This document shows positions 25,964 through 34,649 of a stretch of DNA of 62,926 nt, in pieces. Within the stretch, counting starts at the first letter, position 1, and each line of letters opens with the position of its first letter. The stretch is taken from contig NZ_FPBL01000010.1 of the NCBI RefSeq assembly GCF_900116685.1, forward strand, positions 1 to 62,926, written 5' to 3'. The notes under the pieces are model-generated. The model saw only the letters and a list, made by a program, of their open reading frames with translations, searched no databases and was not told where the DNA came from. The translations under genes and the position numbers were made by a program. The DNA comes from Nitrosomonas eutropha. GTDB lineage: Bacteria > Pseudomonadota > Gammaproteobacteria > Burkholderiales > Nitrosomonadaceae.

Positions 25964-25984
25964 TTCTCTGGATATTTTCTGCCC

Positions 25985-26012
25985 GGCTGGCCAAACAAAA
26001 AAACAGCCAGCC
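25985..26012. terminator. Inverted repeat between convergent porin and lpdA
   Basis: GGCTGGC (25985-25991) and GCCAGCC (26006-26012) form a 7-bp GC-rich stem around a 14-base A-rich loop, in the 65-base gap between two convergent genes. No T run follows on either strand, so termination is inferred only from the position and stem. Confidence 0.4.
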
Positions 26013-26028
26013 AGTTACTGCTCTACAT

Positions 26029-27798
26029 TCACTTCTTCGGCATGTAGAGATCCGTGATCGTACCTTCCGCCAGCTCTGCAGCAAACAGGACAGTTTCGGA
26101 TAAAGTGGGATGGGGATGAATAGTCAACCCAATGTCTTGCATATCTGCCCCCATTTCCAGCGCCAGCACTGTTTCCGAGATCAATTCCCCTGCATGAGAA
26201 CCCACCATTCCTGCGCCAAGAATTCTTTGGGTAGTCTTGTCAAAGAGTAATTTGGTCATACCTTCATCGCGCGCCATGGTGATGGCACGACCACTAGCTG
26301 CCCAGGGAAATACTGCTTTCTCATAAGCAATACCTTGTTTTTTGGCTTCGGTCTCTGTCAGTCCCATCCAGGCAACTTCAGGATCGGTATAGGCCACCGA
26401 AGGAATGGTGCGCGCATCGAACGCCGCCTTGTGCCCGGCAATAACTTCTGCTGCTATTTTGCCTTCATGCGAGGCCTTGTGTGCCAGCATAGGCTCCCCG
26501 GCAATATCGCCGATTGCAAAAATATGAGGCACGTTAGTTCGCATCTGTTTATCTACTGCGATGAAACCACGCTCATCCACGTTTACACCAGCGGCCTCAG
26601 CATTGATCAACTTTCCATTGGGCCGACGCCCAACCGCAACCAACACCCGATCATAGCCTTGTGGCTCCGGTGCCTGTGCACCTTCAAAAAATACCTGCAA
26701 ACCTTCTTTATCAGATTCTATTCTGCTGACACAGGTATTAAGATAAATCGCCTCACATTCAGCCTTCAGCCTCTTGTGAAGCGGTTTAACCAGATCAGCA
26801 TCTGCTCCCGGTATAAGTTGCGCCATTCGCTCCACGATACTGATTCTGGCACCCAGCGCGTGATAGACCGTAGCCATCTCCAGCCCGATGATTCCACCTC
26901 CCACAATAAGCATGCGCGGCGGGATCTCTGTCAATGTCAGTGCGCCGGTTGAATCAACAATGCGTTCGTCATCCGGAAATACCGGGATGTGCGCAGCACT
27001 GGACCCGGCTGCGATAATGCAATGCTCAAATGAAACTGTTTTGATCCCATCCGATGTTTCAATTTTAATTAGATGCGAATTGGCAAACTTCCCGGCGCCC
27101 TGAATAACGGTCACCTTGCGTTGCTTAGCCAGCATCGACAAACCCTTGGTCAGCTTGCTTACAACCGATTCTTTCCAGGAACACAGCTTGCCAATATCAA
27201 TTTCCGGCTCTCCGAAATGAATACCGTACTGATTCGCCTCTTTTGCTTCCGTAAGCATTTTTGCAGCATGCAGCAGTGCCTTGGAGGGAATGCAACCTAC
27301 ATTCAGACAAACCCCGCCCAATGTGGAATAGCGTTCAATCAACACAACCTGCTTACCCAAATCGGCTGCACGAAATGCAGCCGTATACCCTCCCGGACCG
27401 GCACCCAGCACAACCACTTCAGCATGCAATTCACCACGCGCAATTTCAGGTGATGGCACCACTATCCTGGAAGGTGCTTTATCTGTACCTGCAACAACGG
27501 GTTGATCGGCAACTTTAGCCTCATCATAGGATGATGCTGAAGACACAGCTTCTGCTTCCTTGACTTCCAGTGTGGCAATGAGCGATCCCTGTGAAATCTT
27601 ATCGCCGGCTTTGACGTGCATTTCTTTCACAATGCCCGACTGAGGTGCCGGAACTTCTATTGAAGCTTTATCGGTCTCGAGTACCAGCAGCGGCATTTCC
27701 TGTTCCACCTGATCCCCCGGTTTGACCAGAATTTCTATGACTGGAACATCCTTAAAATCGCCGATATCAGGCAAAACTATTTTTGTAAATTGTGTCAT
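26029..27798 (-). CDS. lpdA: Dihydrolipoyl dehydrogenase with N-terminal lipoyl domain
   Basis: The E3 subunit reoxidises dihydrolipoamide in the pyruvate or 2-oxoacid dehydrogenase complex, using FAD and NAD. An N-terminal lipoyl domain (residues 1-80) carries the target Lys44 in LETDKASIEV. A linker leads to the FAD-binding VVLGAGPGGYTAAFRA, the redox disulfide in GGVCLNVGCIPSKALLHAA, the NAD site around IVGGGIIGLEMATVY and the C-terminal active His in IHPHPTLSE. I start at the ATG at 27798, with AGGGAA 8 bases upstream; an ATG at 27822 lies inside proA. It follows proA with a 4-base gap. The E1 and E2 genes normally beside such a lipoyl-E3 are absent here. Confidence 0.95.
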   Translation of the reverse strand: MTQFTKIVLPDIGDFKDVPVIEILVKPGDQVEQEMPLLVLETDKASIEVPAPQSGIVKEMHVKAGDKISQGSLIATLEVKEAEAVSSASSYDEAKVADQPVVAGTDKAPSRIVVPSPEIARGELHAEVVVLGAGPGGYTAAFRAADLGKQVVLIERYSTLGGVCLNVGCIPSKALLHAAKMLTEAKEANQYGIHFGEPEIDIGKLCSWKESVVSKLTKGLSMLAKQRKVTVIQGAGKFANSHLIKIETSDGIKTVSFEHCIIAAGSSAAHIPVFPDDERIVDSTGALTLTEIPPRMLIVGGGIIGLEMATVYHALGARISIVERMAQLIPGADADLVKPLHKRLKAECEAIYLNTCVSRIESDKEGLQVFFEGAQAPEPQGYDRVLVAVGRRPNGKLINAEAAGVNVDERGFIAVDKQMRTNVPHIFAIGDIAGEPMLAHKASHEGKIAAEVIAGHKAAFDARTIPSVAYTDPEVAWMGLTETEAKKQGIAYEKAVFPWAASGRAITMARDEGMTKLLFDKTTQRILGAGMVGSHAGELISETVLALEMGADMQDIGLTIHPHPTLSETVLFAAELAEGTITDLYMPKK

Positions 27799-27802
27799 CT
27801 TC

Positions 27803-29071
27803 TTATTCCCTGATATGGCCATCGCCCAGTACGATAAATTTCTGGCTGGTCAGTCCTTCCAACCCTACCGGGCCACGTGCGTGCAGCTTGTCTGTGGAAA
27901 TACCGATTTCTGCTCCCAGACCATATTCAAACCCGTCAGCAAAACGGGTTGAGGCATTCACCATGACCGAGCTGGAATCCACTTCACGCAAAAATTGTCG
28001 TGCACGCGAATAGTCTTCCGTCACGATAGTATCGGTATGCTGTGATCCATAGGTGGCAATATGCGTAATGGCCTCATCAATATCAGCCACAATACGAACA
28101 CTCAGAATCGGCGCGAGATATTCAGCGTACCAGTCTTCCTCCACTGCCGATTTCATTCGGGAAACGAGTGCACAGGCGGTCTCATCCCCGCGTAATTCCA
28201 CCTCTTTTTCCAAAAATACTTGGCAGATACGCGGCAAAAACTGTTCAGCAATCCCAGAATGCACCAGCAACGTCTCCATGGTGTTACATGTGCCGTAACG
28301 CTGGGTCTTAGCATTATCTGCAACACGTACCGCTTTTTCCAGATCTGCCGATAAATCAACGTACACATGACACACGCCATCCAGATGCTTGATAACTGGA
28401 ACACGTGCTTCATTGGTAATCCGTTCGATCAACCCCTTGCCACCGCGTGGGACAATCACATCCACATATTCACTCATGGTAATCAGTGCGCTCACCGCCG
28501 CACGATCCGTCGTCTCCACCACCTGCACAGCCTGTTCAGGCAGGTCCGCCGATCTAAGTCCTTCTCTTACGCACATGGCAATGGCCTGATTACTCTGTAT
28601 CGCCTCGGATCCCCCACGCAAAATCGCCGCATTACCAGCTTTCAGGCATAGACCGGCAGCATCCGCCGTCACATTCGGGCGGGCCTCATAAATAATACCG
28701 ATTACCCCCAGCGGCACCCGCATTCTGCCCACCTGAATACCGGATGGACGATAATCCAGATCTGTCATTGCACCGATCGGATCAGGTAAGCTGGCAATCT
28801 GTTCCAGACCGGCAGCCATGCTGGCAATTCCCTTCGAAGTCAATGTCAGACGATCAATCATGGCTGATTCCAGATCTTTGTTTCTGGCCCGTGCCACATC
28901 TGCTGCATTAGCCGTCAGCAGCAATGCCTCATCGCGACGAATAGCCTGAGCCATGGCAGTAAGCGCATGATTCTTGGCAGCAGTATCCGCTTTCGCAACG
29001 AAGCGGGCCGCTGCACGCGCTGCTCGCCCGAGTGCCTGCATGTCAACGTGTATTTTTCCGTTTCTTTCCAT
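27803..29071 (-). CDS. proA: Gamma-glutamyl phosphate reductase
   Basis: ProA reduces gamma-glutamyl phosphate to glutamate semialdehyde with NADPH in proline synthesis. The aldehyde-dehydrogenase fold is complete: [48 protein letters not shown], the catalytic Cys in [18 protein letters not shown], and the C-terminal [27 protein letters not shown]. The length of 422 residues is normal. It lies 66 bases after the TPR gene on the same strand and 4 bases before lpdA. No proB is present in the window. The chromosome context mixes proline synthesis, E3 and the exosortase-associated set, so shared transcription may be incidental. Confidence 0.97.
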   Translation of the reverse strand: MERNGKIHVDMQALGRAARAAARFVAKADTAAKNHALTAMAQAIRRDEALLLTANAADVARARNKDLESAMIDRLTLTSKGIASMAAGLEQIASLPDPIGAMTDLDYRPSGIQVGRMRVPLGVIGIIYEARPNVTADAAGLCLKAGNAAILRGGSEAIQSNQAIAMCVREGLRSADLPEQAVQVVETTDRAAVSALITMSEYVDVIVPRGGKGLIERITNEARVPVIKHLDGVCHVYVDLSADLEKAVRVADNAKTQRYGTCNTMETLLVHSGIAEQFLPRICQVFLEKEVELRGDETACALVSRMKSAVEEDWYAEYLAPILSVRIVADIDEAITHIATYGSQHTDTIVTEDYSRARQFLREVDSSSVMVNASTRFADGFEYGLGAEIGISTDKLHARGPVGLEGLTSQKFIVLGDGHIRE

Positions 29072-29137
29072 GAGGAATGTCAGTCAATCGGTTATCAAGG
29101 GTAATTCGGTAAATCAGGCAGGGATTTGTCAGAATCA

Positions 29138-29794
29138 TTATTTACCGGAATCTTTGGCAGTCGATCCTCGCCACTTTCCTGCACGAATCAGTTTATTCCT
29201 GAGGCCGGGTAACGGAAAATCAAGTGCATAAGCCTGCTCGGCATAATGACCGGCCTTTTCGTAGTTTTTCTGCTTGAAATACAGCAACCCAAGGTTATAA
29301 AGAATTGTGGCATTGTTTGGCTCCAGATTGGCCGCCACCCGCAGCTGTTTGAGTGCTTCTTTATTTCTGTTGTGATGAGATAAAAATGCGCTGTAGATTG
29401 AGCGAACCTGTGCATCCTTCGTATTCATACGAATCGCCCGATCGAAATAACACTCGACCGGCCATTTTAGTCCAGCAATACGGGTAGATTTTTCCTTGAT
29501 CGAGTATTTGAAGAGTGTAACCAGGGCACGATGATGATTAGGCCAAGCGTGGAGGGTATAGTTTAAATCCCCTCCGATTACAGTTGATTGTCCACTAATC
29601 ATATTTTCCACGTTGGAGGTAAAGTGATAAGCCTCAACAATATCCAATTCTTTCTTGAGATTAAATCGATCCATATAATCAAACGGGCCAAAGCTACTCT
29701 TCAGATCACCACAATAACTCTTGTTCCGAGCTGCCTCTACTAGCAGTGGCGTAAAAAAGAACACCATAACAATAAAAATTGTCAGAATCCTCAT
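29138..29794 (-). CDS. Secreted tetratricopeptide-repeat protein
   Basis: I start this protein at the ATG at 29794, which begins a signal peptide (MRILTIFIVMVFFFTPLLVEA); an upstream frame to 29926 would add 44 residues that overlap the preceding gene. The mature part has an early Cys (NKSYCGDLKSSFGPFDYMD) and a C-terminal pair of TPR units (NKEALKQLRVAANLEPNNATILYNLGLLYFKQKNYEKAGHYAEQAYALD). It likely works in the periplasm as a protein-interaction module. It is 37 bases after the glycosyltransferase gene, last in the exosortase-associated run, so a role in exopolysaccharide or surface export is plausible but unproven. Confidence 0.78.
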   Translation of the reverse strand: MRILTIFIVMVFFFTPLLVEAARNKSYCGDLKSSFGPFDYMDRFNLKKELDIVEAYHFTSNVENMISGQSTVIGGDLNYTLHAWPNHHRALVTLFKYSIKEKSTRIAGLKWPVECYFDRAIRMNTKDAQVRSIYSAFLSHHNRNKEALKQLRVAANLEPNNATILYNLGLLYFKQKNYEKAGHYAEQAYALDFPLPGLRNKLIRAGKWRGSTAKDSGK

Positions 29795-29831
29795 AGGTTC
29801 CGCTCGCTCTCTCCAAAAACTTAACGTTACT

Positions 29832-31082
29832 TTACTTATCAATTTTTGTAATAGCACCCAATAACCCAGCCAATTCCCCAGCTCCTGTCTCTCTAGAATT
29901 GGACAATATTTTATCCATTGGTGCAATTGGCGCCTTGTTTTCTCTCAATAACGCAAGAAATCGCCGCAATCCATCCATAATGGCTTCCTTCGAATCCAGC
30001 GGTGCAATCGTGTCGATCCCCACATTACGCAGCTTTCCTGCCGTATCACCCACCGGATCGGTCAATGCCAGAATAGGTCGTTGTGCACGCAAGTATTCAT
30101 ACAATTTGGCAGGAATCTGATTGTTGCAGTTAGCTGCCTGCAAAATTAGCAATCCATCTACAGCCAGCATCTCGGCTAGTGCCTCATTGTAGGAAATTGG
30201 AGGCGCAAGTGAAACGATGGTTCCAATTTCAAAACGATCAATCAAGGACTGCAGATATTCTTCATGGTGTGAAGCACGCAGAATAATGTGCAAACTTTCA
30301 GCACTAATTACATTCTGCTTCAGCAAAGTGACTAAAGCTTCAAACAAACAAGTTGGATCCCGCTCCGATGGATAAATAATTCCACTGTGCAGCAGTGTAA
30401 TCCGGCCAGTTCTGGCAATCTGATTCACAGAACGTGTAATAGCAGCGAAACTGGATTCATCATACCCGTTTTCTATCAAATGAAATTGTGATGCCGGGAC
30501 ATGCGAAAATCGTGTTTGATAATCTCTCAATGTACCAGGTGTCGTAAAAACAGCGCTGGAGCAATGCTCAATCGTTTTATTTTCTACCCATTCGTACGTA
30601 CGGTAGGTTAACGGATGAGGAGGATAATCCGGTTGCACCATGGGATCTCTAAAATCAGCCATCCATGGAATACCTGTCAAACGATGTAAGGTTAACCCTA
30701 TCAAATGCGCCGTTGCGATGGGATAGGTTGACCAGATCACATCCGGCTTGTATTTCCTGATCAGATACAACCCGACAGGTATCGCCCCCAGCCACCAGCT
30801 CACCCAGCGATCCGGTTGAGCCAGTAGCCGCAGGTATCGCCCTTTCAGAGTCAAATGTCTTGCCGTATCCAGTGCAAAAGCACGATAAACACGCACCTGC
30901 TCCCGAATATCCGCCAGCTGACCGGAATCAGTTTGCTGGTAGGCGCGCGGTGAAGGAGCCAAAATAATTGGCTCCCAGCCATGATCAGGCAAATATCGGG
31001 CAAAACGCAATGTCCGCTGCATCCCGCTGCTACCGTGCAAAGGCGGGAAATGATAGGCGATCATCAATACTCGCTTTACCAT
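29832..31082 (-). CDS. Family 4 glycosyltransferase
   Basis: The 416-residue protein has the GT-B fold of group 1/GT4 glycosyltransferases. The N-terminal acceptor domain starts MIAYHFPPLHGSSGMQRTLRFARYLPDHGWEP and includes DVIWSTYPIATAHLIGL; the C-terminal domain has LLHSGIIYPSERDP and the sugar-nucleotide region QIPAKLYEYLRAQRPILALTDP. It probably adds a sugar in exopolysaccharide synthesis. Its start overlaps the stop of hydrolase 1 by 7 bases, so it is translationally coupled to the exosortase-associated genes. The donor and acceptor cannot be told from sequence. Confidence 0.85.
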   Translation of the reverse strand: MVKRVLMIAYHFPPLHGSSGMQRTLRFARYLPDHGWEPIILAPSPRAYQQTDSGQLADIREQVRVYRAFALDTARHLTLKGRYLRLLAQPDRWVSWWLGAIPVGLYLIRKYKPDVIWSTYPIATAHLIGLTLHRLTGIPWMADFRDPMVQPDYPPHPLTYRTYEWVENKTIEHCSSAVFTTPGTLRDYQTRFSHVPASQFHLIENGYDESSFAAITRSVNQIARTGRITLLHSGIIYPSERDPTCLFEALVTLLKQNVISAESLHIILRASHHEEYLQSLIDRFEIGTIVSLAPPISYNEALAEMLAVDGLLILQAANCNNQIPAKLYEYLRAQRPILALTDPVGDTAGKLRNVGIDTIAPLDSKEAIMDGLRRFLALLRENKAPIAPMDKILSNSRETGAGELAGLLGAITKIDK

Positions 31083-31948
31083 GACAGCACACGATTTGCG
31101 GTTTGCTCTGCTACTTGATCACGCCATTCGCGAGTGGAGAAAGTATGATTAGCACTTTCTATATGAAAAACTTCCGTTTGCCTTGTTTTCATAGCCTCCT
31201 GCCAATCCGCCGATGAATTAGCCAGATCCAGAAACTCACGCGCTGTCAGATCATTTCCACTGGTAATGATCAGTATTTTTCCCCGGAAACGTTTCAGGCC
31301 ATCCAGCATACGCTCCGGCAAAGGAGCTGTCAGATCACATGATGTACTGGCACTATCTTCTGAAACAGCCGATTTTTTACCGCCTTGCAAACTATTCCTG
31401 CCTAATTCATACAAAGATCGGATGGAAACCAGCAAATTGAATTTCCCGCCAAGCAGTTTTTTCCAGAACTCCGGCTCGAACAGACGCTGCAGGTAATAGT
31501 GTTTCAGATACGCTTTGGCGATGCCCTGCTCTGTTCTGACCCATGGATTCAACAACACCAATCCACTCACTCGCCGATCCTGATGCGCATAGAATAACGC
31601 TGCTGACGCTGCATCACACAACCCCCAAATCACGACATCCTCCAGAAAGGAGCACTCGCCGAAGAAAAAATCAGTAGCACTACGCAAATCCTCGCCAACA
31701 TGCTCGAACGTCCTGATATCACCGTCACTATCACCCATCCCCCGGCAATCAAATCGCATAACGGAAATACCACGCTTTGCCAAATAGCGCGCAAGTAATA
31801 CAAACTGTCGATGGCTGCCGACACGATATTGCGGCCCGCCGACGACGATTAGCACGCCACGTGCAGCCGGTTGTTGCGGCACACTCATAATCCCGTACAA
31901 CCATTCATGTTCACAACGGAAGCGCAGCGCTCGCTCTTGAAAGTTCAT
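31076..31948 (-). CDS. Exosortase A system-associated hydrolase 1
   Basis: An alpha/beta-hydrolase fold of 290 residues: an oxyanion strand region (VLIVVGGPQYRVGSHRQFVLLARYL), the FDCRGMGDSDGD motif, a nucleophile elbow reading GLCDAAS, and late NPWVRTEQG and SANHTFST segments, the last with the likely catalytic His. The elbow has Cys in place of Ser, which as I remember is typical of this exosortase-A-associated family (TIGR03100). Such proteins co-occur with exosortase A and are thought to act in processing or synthesis of the associated surface material. It overlaps hydrolase 2 by 4 bases and the glycosyltransferase by 7, so the unit is tightly coupled. Confidence 0.88.
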   Translation of the reverse strand: MNFQERALRFRCEHEWLYGIMSVPQQPAARGVLIVVGGPQYRVGSHRQFVLLARYLAKRGISVMRFDCRGMGDSDGDIRTFEHVGEDLRSATDFFFGECSFLEDVVIWGLCDAASAALFYAHQDRRVSGLVLLNPWVRTEQGIAKAYLKHYYLQRLFEPEFWKKLLGGKFNLLVSIRSLYELGRNSLQGGKKSAVSEDSASTSCDLTAPLPERMLDGLKRFRGKILIITSGNDLTAREFLDLANSSADWQEAMKTRQTEVFHIESANHTFSTREWRDQVAEQTANRVLSW

Positions 31949-32793
31949 GGCTGGATTCTGGAAAATGATTCAACCGCCTTGGTAGTCGCTGCCAGCAACT
32001 CAGAGCATTCACCGATCTCTTGGGTCGCCCAGAATGGCAACCCAGGCATGAGCGCCACTTTTGGACAGATACCGGACTGATTCCATATCTCCACGATCGA
32101 AGTACTGGCTGGAGAAAGCCCGCGCCCGGTACTAGGTGTAATTTCAAACCAATATACTTCACTGTTTTTGACAGCCAATTGCCCCAATTTCAATGCATCA
32201 ATAGCAGCAGCCATCGCAGATGAGAGGGTATAACCTGCTATTTCAAGTGCCTCGCCCGCTCTCAGCTTTTCACGAAAACCCTGAACATTTGTAGCCTTAT
32301 CCGCATCATCCGACATAAGCTTACTCACCAGTTTCAAGCGCAAAAACTGGGTCAAAAATGATTTACCACTGACCACAGGCTGCCAAAGCACAAATTTTAC
32401 CGAACCCATTCCCACCCCCTCGGCATAGTCCAGCGCCAGCAAGGCCCCCAACCGCAACCCCCAAAAATGAATCGATGTAAACCCCTGTTGCATTAACCAT
32501 TGATGAGCATATTCAACATCACCTTTCCAGATTTCCCAGGTAGCATCCCCAAAATCTCCTTCGCTGTCCCCGCAACCATACAAGTCGATCTGCAGCACAC
32601 CAACCCCCATTGCTGCAAACACCTTGGCTTGTAAAGCAGCCATGCGCCGGGATTTATTCATTTCCTCAGCAAACGGATGGATATAAATAAAGGCCTGGCT
32701 TAAGGGCACCCCCTTGCCGGGCGGATGGTAAAGGCAGAAACGCTTTCCTGGCGAAGCATCCAGAAAAAAAGGTTCGGCCGGTTGATTATTCAT
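31945..32793 (-). CDS. Exosortase A system-associated hydrolase 2
   Basis: A second alpha/beta-hydrolase-like protein (282 residues) with FIYIHPFAEEMNKSRRM, the LQIDLYGCGDSEGDF strand and an elbow reading FWGLRLGALLALDYAE. The elbow has Arg where Ser is expected, so the canonical nucleophile is missing; as I remember this holds for its family (TIGR03101), suggesting a non-catalytic or different role. It is 6 bases downstream of the acyl carrier protein gene and overlaps hydrolase 1 by 4 bases. The pair of hydrolases beside an ACP is a marker of exosortase A loci, though the exosortase itself is not in this window. Confidence 0.88.
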   Translation of the reverse strand: MNNQPAEPFFLDASPGKRFCLYHPPGKGVPLSQAFIYIHPFAEEMNKSRRMAALQAKVFAAMGVGVLQIDLYGCGDSEGDFGDATWEIWKGDVEYAHQWLMQQGFTSIHFWGLRLGALLALDYAEGVGMGSVKFVLWQPVVSGKSFLTQFLRLKLVSKLMSDDADKATNVQGFREKLRAGEALEIAGYTLSSAMAAAIDALKLGQLAVKNSEVYWFEITPSTGRGLSPASTSIVEIWNQSGICPKVALMPGLPFWATQEIGECSELLAATTKAVESFSRIQP

Positions 32794-32799
32794 GCAGAT

Positions 32800-33051
32800 T
32801 CAATGCGACAACTTATGCTCAACAAAAAGTGCCAGGCTGCCGAGCGTTTCAAAAGTCTGCGCACTGATTTCATCGTCATCCACCGAAAAATCAAAGTACT
32901 CTTCCAGTGCAGTAATCACGTTGACTACTGCCATCGAATCCAGCTCGGGGATATTACCGAGCAGAACAGAATCAGCTGTCAGCACGTGTTTTCTTTCCCC
33001 AAGATTCAATACATCACCCAAAATATTTCTGACTGCTTCAAGATGCTGCAT
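32800..33051 (-). CDS. Acyl carrier protein, exosortase-locus type
   Basis: The 83-residue acidic protein has the carrier-protein motif ELDSMAVVN; Ser39 would carry the phosphopantetheine arm. I choose the ATG at 33051 because GGAG lies 5 bases upstream (the frame extends 7 residues further with no such site). It is first in the ACP-hydrolase 2-hydrolase 1-glycosyltransferase-TPR run. Unlike the fatty-acid AcpP it probably serves a dedicated ligase or transferase of the surface system. No acyl-CoA ligase lies beside it here. The sequence between this gene and the divergent LpxK-like gene (33052-33236) probably holds both promoters. Confidence 0.87.
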   Translation of the reverse strand: MQHLEAVRNILGDVLNLGERKHVLTADSVLLGNIPELDSMAVVNVITALEEYFDFSVDDDEISAQTFETLGSLALFVEHKLSH

Positions 33052-33236
33052 AATCACTCCACAAAAGGCCATTGCTCGATATCAGCGGCATTTTAAGACA
33101 GTTTCTTAAAATATGCCGAATTGATCGCTCCCACAGCCTCGCTGTAAAACTATTTATTTAATGTTGAGCCGCTGAATCGGATGATGTTACAGTTGACGAC
33201 AAACGATTCCCAAAGCCTAATTATCCCAATCGCATC

Positions 33237-34427
33237 ATGAACTGGTCAGAACTGTATTGGCAACGCATCACTCCGCTACATCTCCTGTTGTGGCCAATCA
33301 GCTTGCTATTTGTCCTGTTTCAGTCTATCCGGCGCCATCTGTATCGGCGCACGATATTAACCTCGGTTCATCTTCCTGTGCCGGTGATTGTTATTGACAG
33401 CATCACTGCCGCAAGCCCGGTTAAAACACCGCTCATCATCCAGATAGTCAATATGCTGAGAGCAAGTGGATTACGGCCCGGAATCATTGGCCACGGCTAC
33501 ACTGATAATTATCACCCACCAATGAGCGTGACCATTGATAGCCCTCTACAGCTCGCTGGTAAGAAATCACTGTTACTCGCCTATTATTTACGTGAAACCT
33601 GCCCTGTATGGATCGGCCATGATCGGATCGAAGTGGCAAAAGCACTGCTGGAAGCACATAAGGAATGTAACGTACTGATATGTAATGACGGCCTGCAGGA
33701 TCTTCGTCTGCAGCGTGACTTTGAAGTCGTTATTGTTGATACCAGCGTCATCAATTCCGGGAATGGTCTGATCATGCCTGCCGGGCCGCTGCGAGACAGC
33801 TTTGCTCGTTTAAAGCATTCGAATGCCGTCGTGCAGGCAGGCCATCAGAGACAAATTCCGGATATCGGGGAAGAGATCCGAACGTTTTATATCACGCTGC
33901 TGAAAGAGCGTTTTTTCAACCTGTCACGACCTGAATTAACTGCCAATGCGACGGAGCTTGCAAACAAGCGTATTCACGCCATTACCTGCGACCTGGATGC
34001 ACAGAATTTTCTGGATAACCTCAAATTTCTGAGATTGACGGTCATCCCTTACATCTTTTCTGAAGATCATCATTTTGTTGCAAAGGATTTTCTGTTTGAT
34101 GAAGCTGAAATCATTCTGATATCGGAAGCAGATGCAGTAAAATGCTTTAATCTGCACGACGAGCGCATCTGGGTTTTACAACAGGAATATCGTGTTGACC
34201 TCGGGTTACGCGCAATCATACTTAAGAAGCTGAGAGAAAAATTTATGGATCCAAAACTTCTGGACATTTTGGCTTGTCCCTTATGCAAAGGCCCTCTTAT
34301 CTACAAAAAAGATCGGATGGAGCTAATCTGCAAGGCGGATCGGTTGGCTTACCCTGTTCGGGATGGCATTCCCGTCATGCTGGAAGACGAAGCAAGAAAA
34401 CTGCCTGACGAAGAAGAAATCAAGTAG
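33237..34427 (+). CDS. LpxK-like protein fused to a Trm112 domain
   Basis: Residues 1-336 align along their whole length with LpxK, the tetraacyldisaccharide 4'-kinase of lipid A synthesis: an N-terminal membrane helix ([13 protein letters not shown]), the [15 protein letters not shown] strand, [39 protein letters not shown] and late EADAVKC. Key motifs are lost: the P-loop GNxTxGGxGKTP reads [13 protein letters not shown] (53-65), GDEP reads GKKS (108-111) and DDGLQH reads NDGLQD (150-155). Residues 337-396 are a complete Trm112/YcaR zinc-ribbon-like domain ([18 protein letters not shown]), joined with no stop; the fusion could also be re-initiated at ATG 34245. It is probably not an active LpxK. 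A second, true lpxK should exist elsewhere. The usual kdsB neighbour is absent. Confidence 0.85.
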   Translation: MNWSELYWQRITPLHLLLWPISLLFVLFQSIRRHLYRRTILTSVHLPVPVIVIDSITAASPVKTPLIIQIVNMLRASGLRPGIIGHGYTDNYHPPMSVTIDSPLQLAGKKSLLLAYYLRETCPVWIGHDRIEVAKALLEAHKECNVLICNDGLQDLRLQRDFEVVIVDTSVINSGNGLIMPAGPLRDSFARLKHSNAVVQAGHQRQIPDIGEEIRTFYITLLKERFFNLSRPELTANATELANKRIHAITCDLDAQNFLDNLKFLRLTVIPYIFSEDHHFVAKDFLFDEAEIILISEADAVKCFNLHDERIWVLQQEYRVDLGLRAIILKKLREKFMDPKLLDILACPLCKGPLIYKKDRMELICKADRLAYPVRDGIPVMLEDEARKLPDEEEIK

Positions 34428-34649
34428 ACAGACTTTCCACAGACGGAACCTGCTCCCGCCATTTTCCCGATGATAGAAACTAAACTACCACTTGCTAATA
34501 GCAGTGCAGACAACTTCAGTCGTCTATCCGCACCAAGCTAAGCACGCATGAATCAACCTATTTAAAGTAAAAGCCGCCGTCTAAGGATAGTGGCTTTCAC
34601 CAAATTCATGGAAATAATCCGGGACAGTGCAGCATCTGATTGGTACCAC
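34428..34649. other. Intergenic region between the LpxK-like gene and corA
   Basis: About 220 bases between two convergent genes. No gene is supported, and I see no strong terminator hairpin with a T run. A plus-strand frame from 34590 runs antisense into corA and looks non-coding. Confidence 0.4.
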
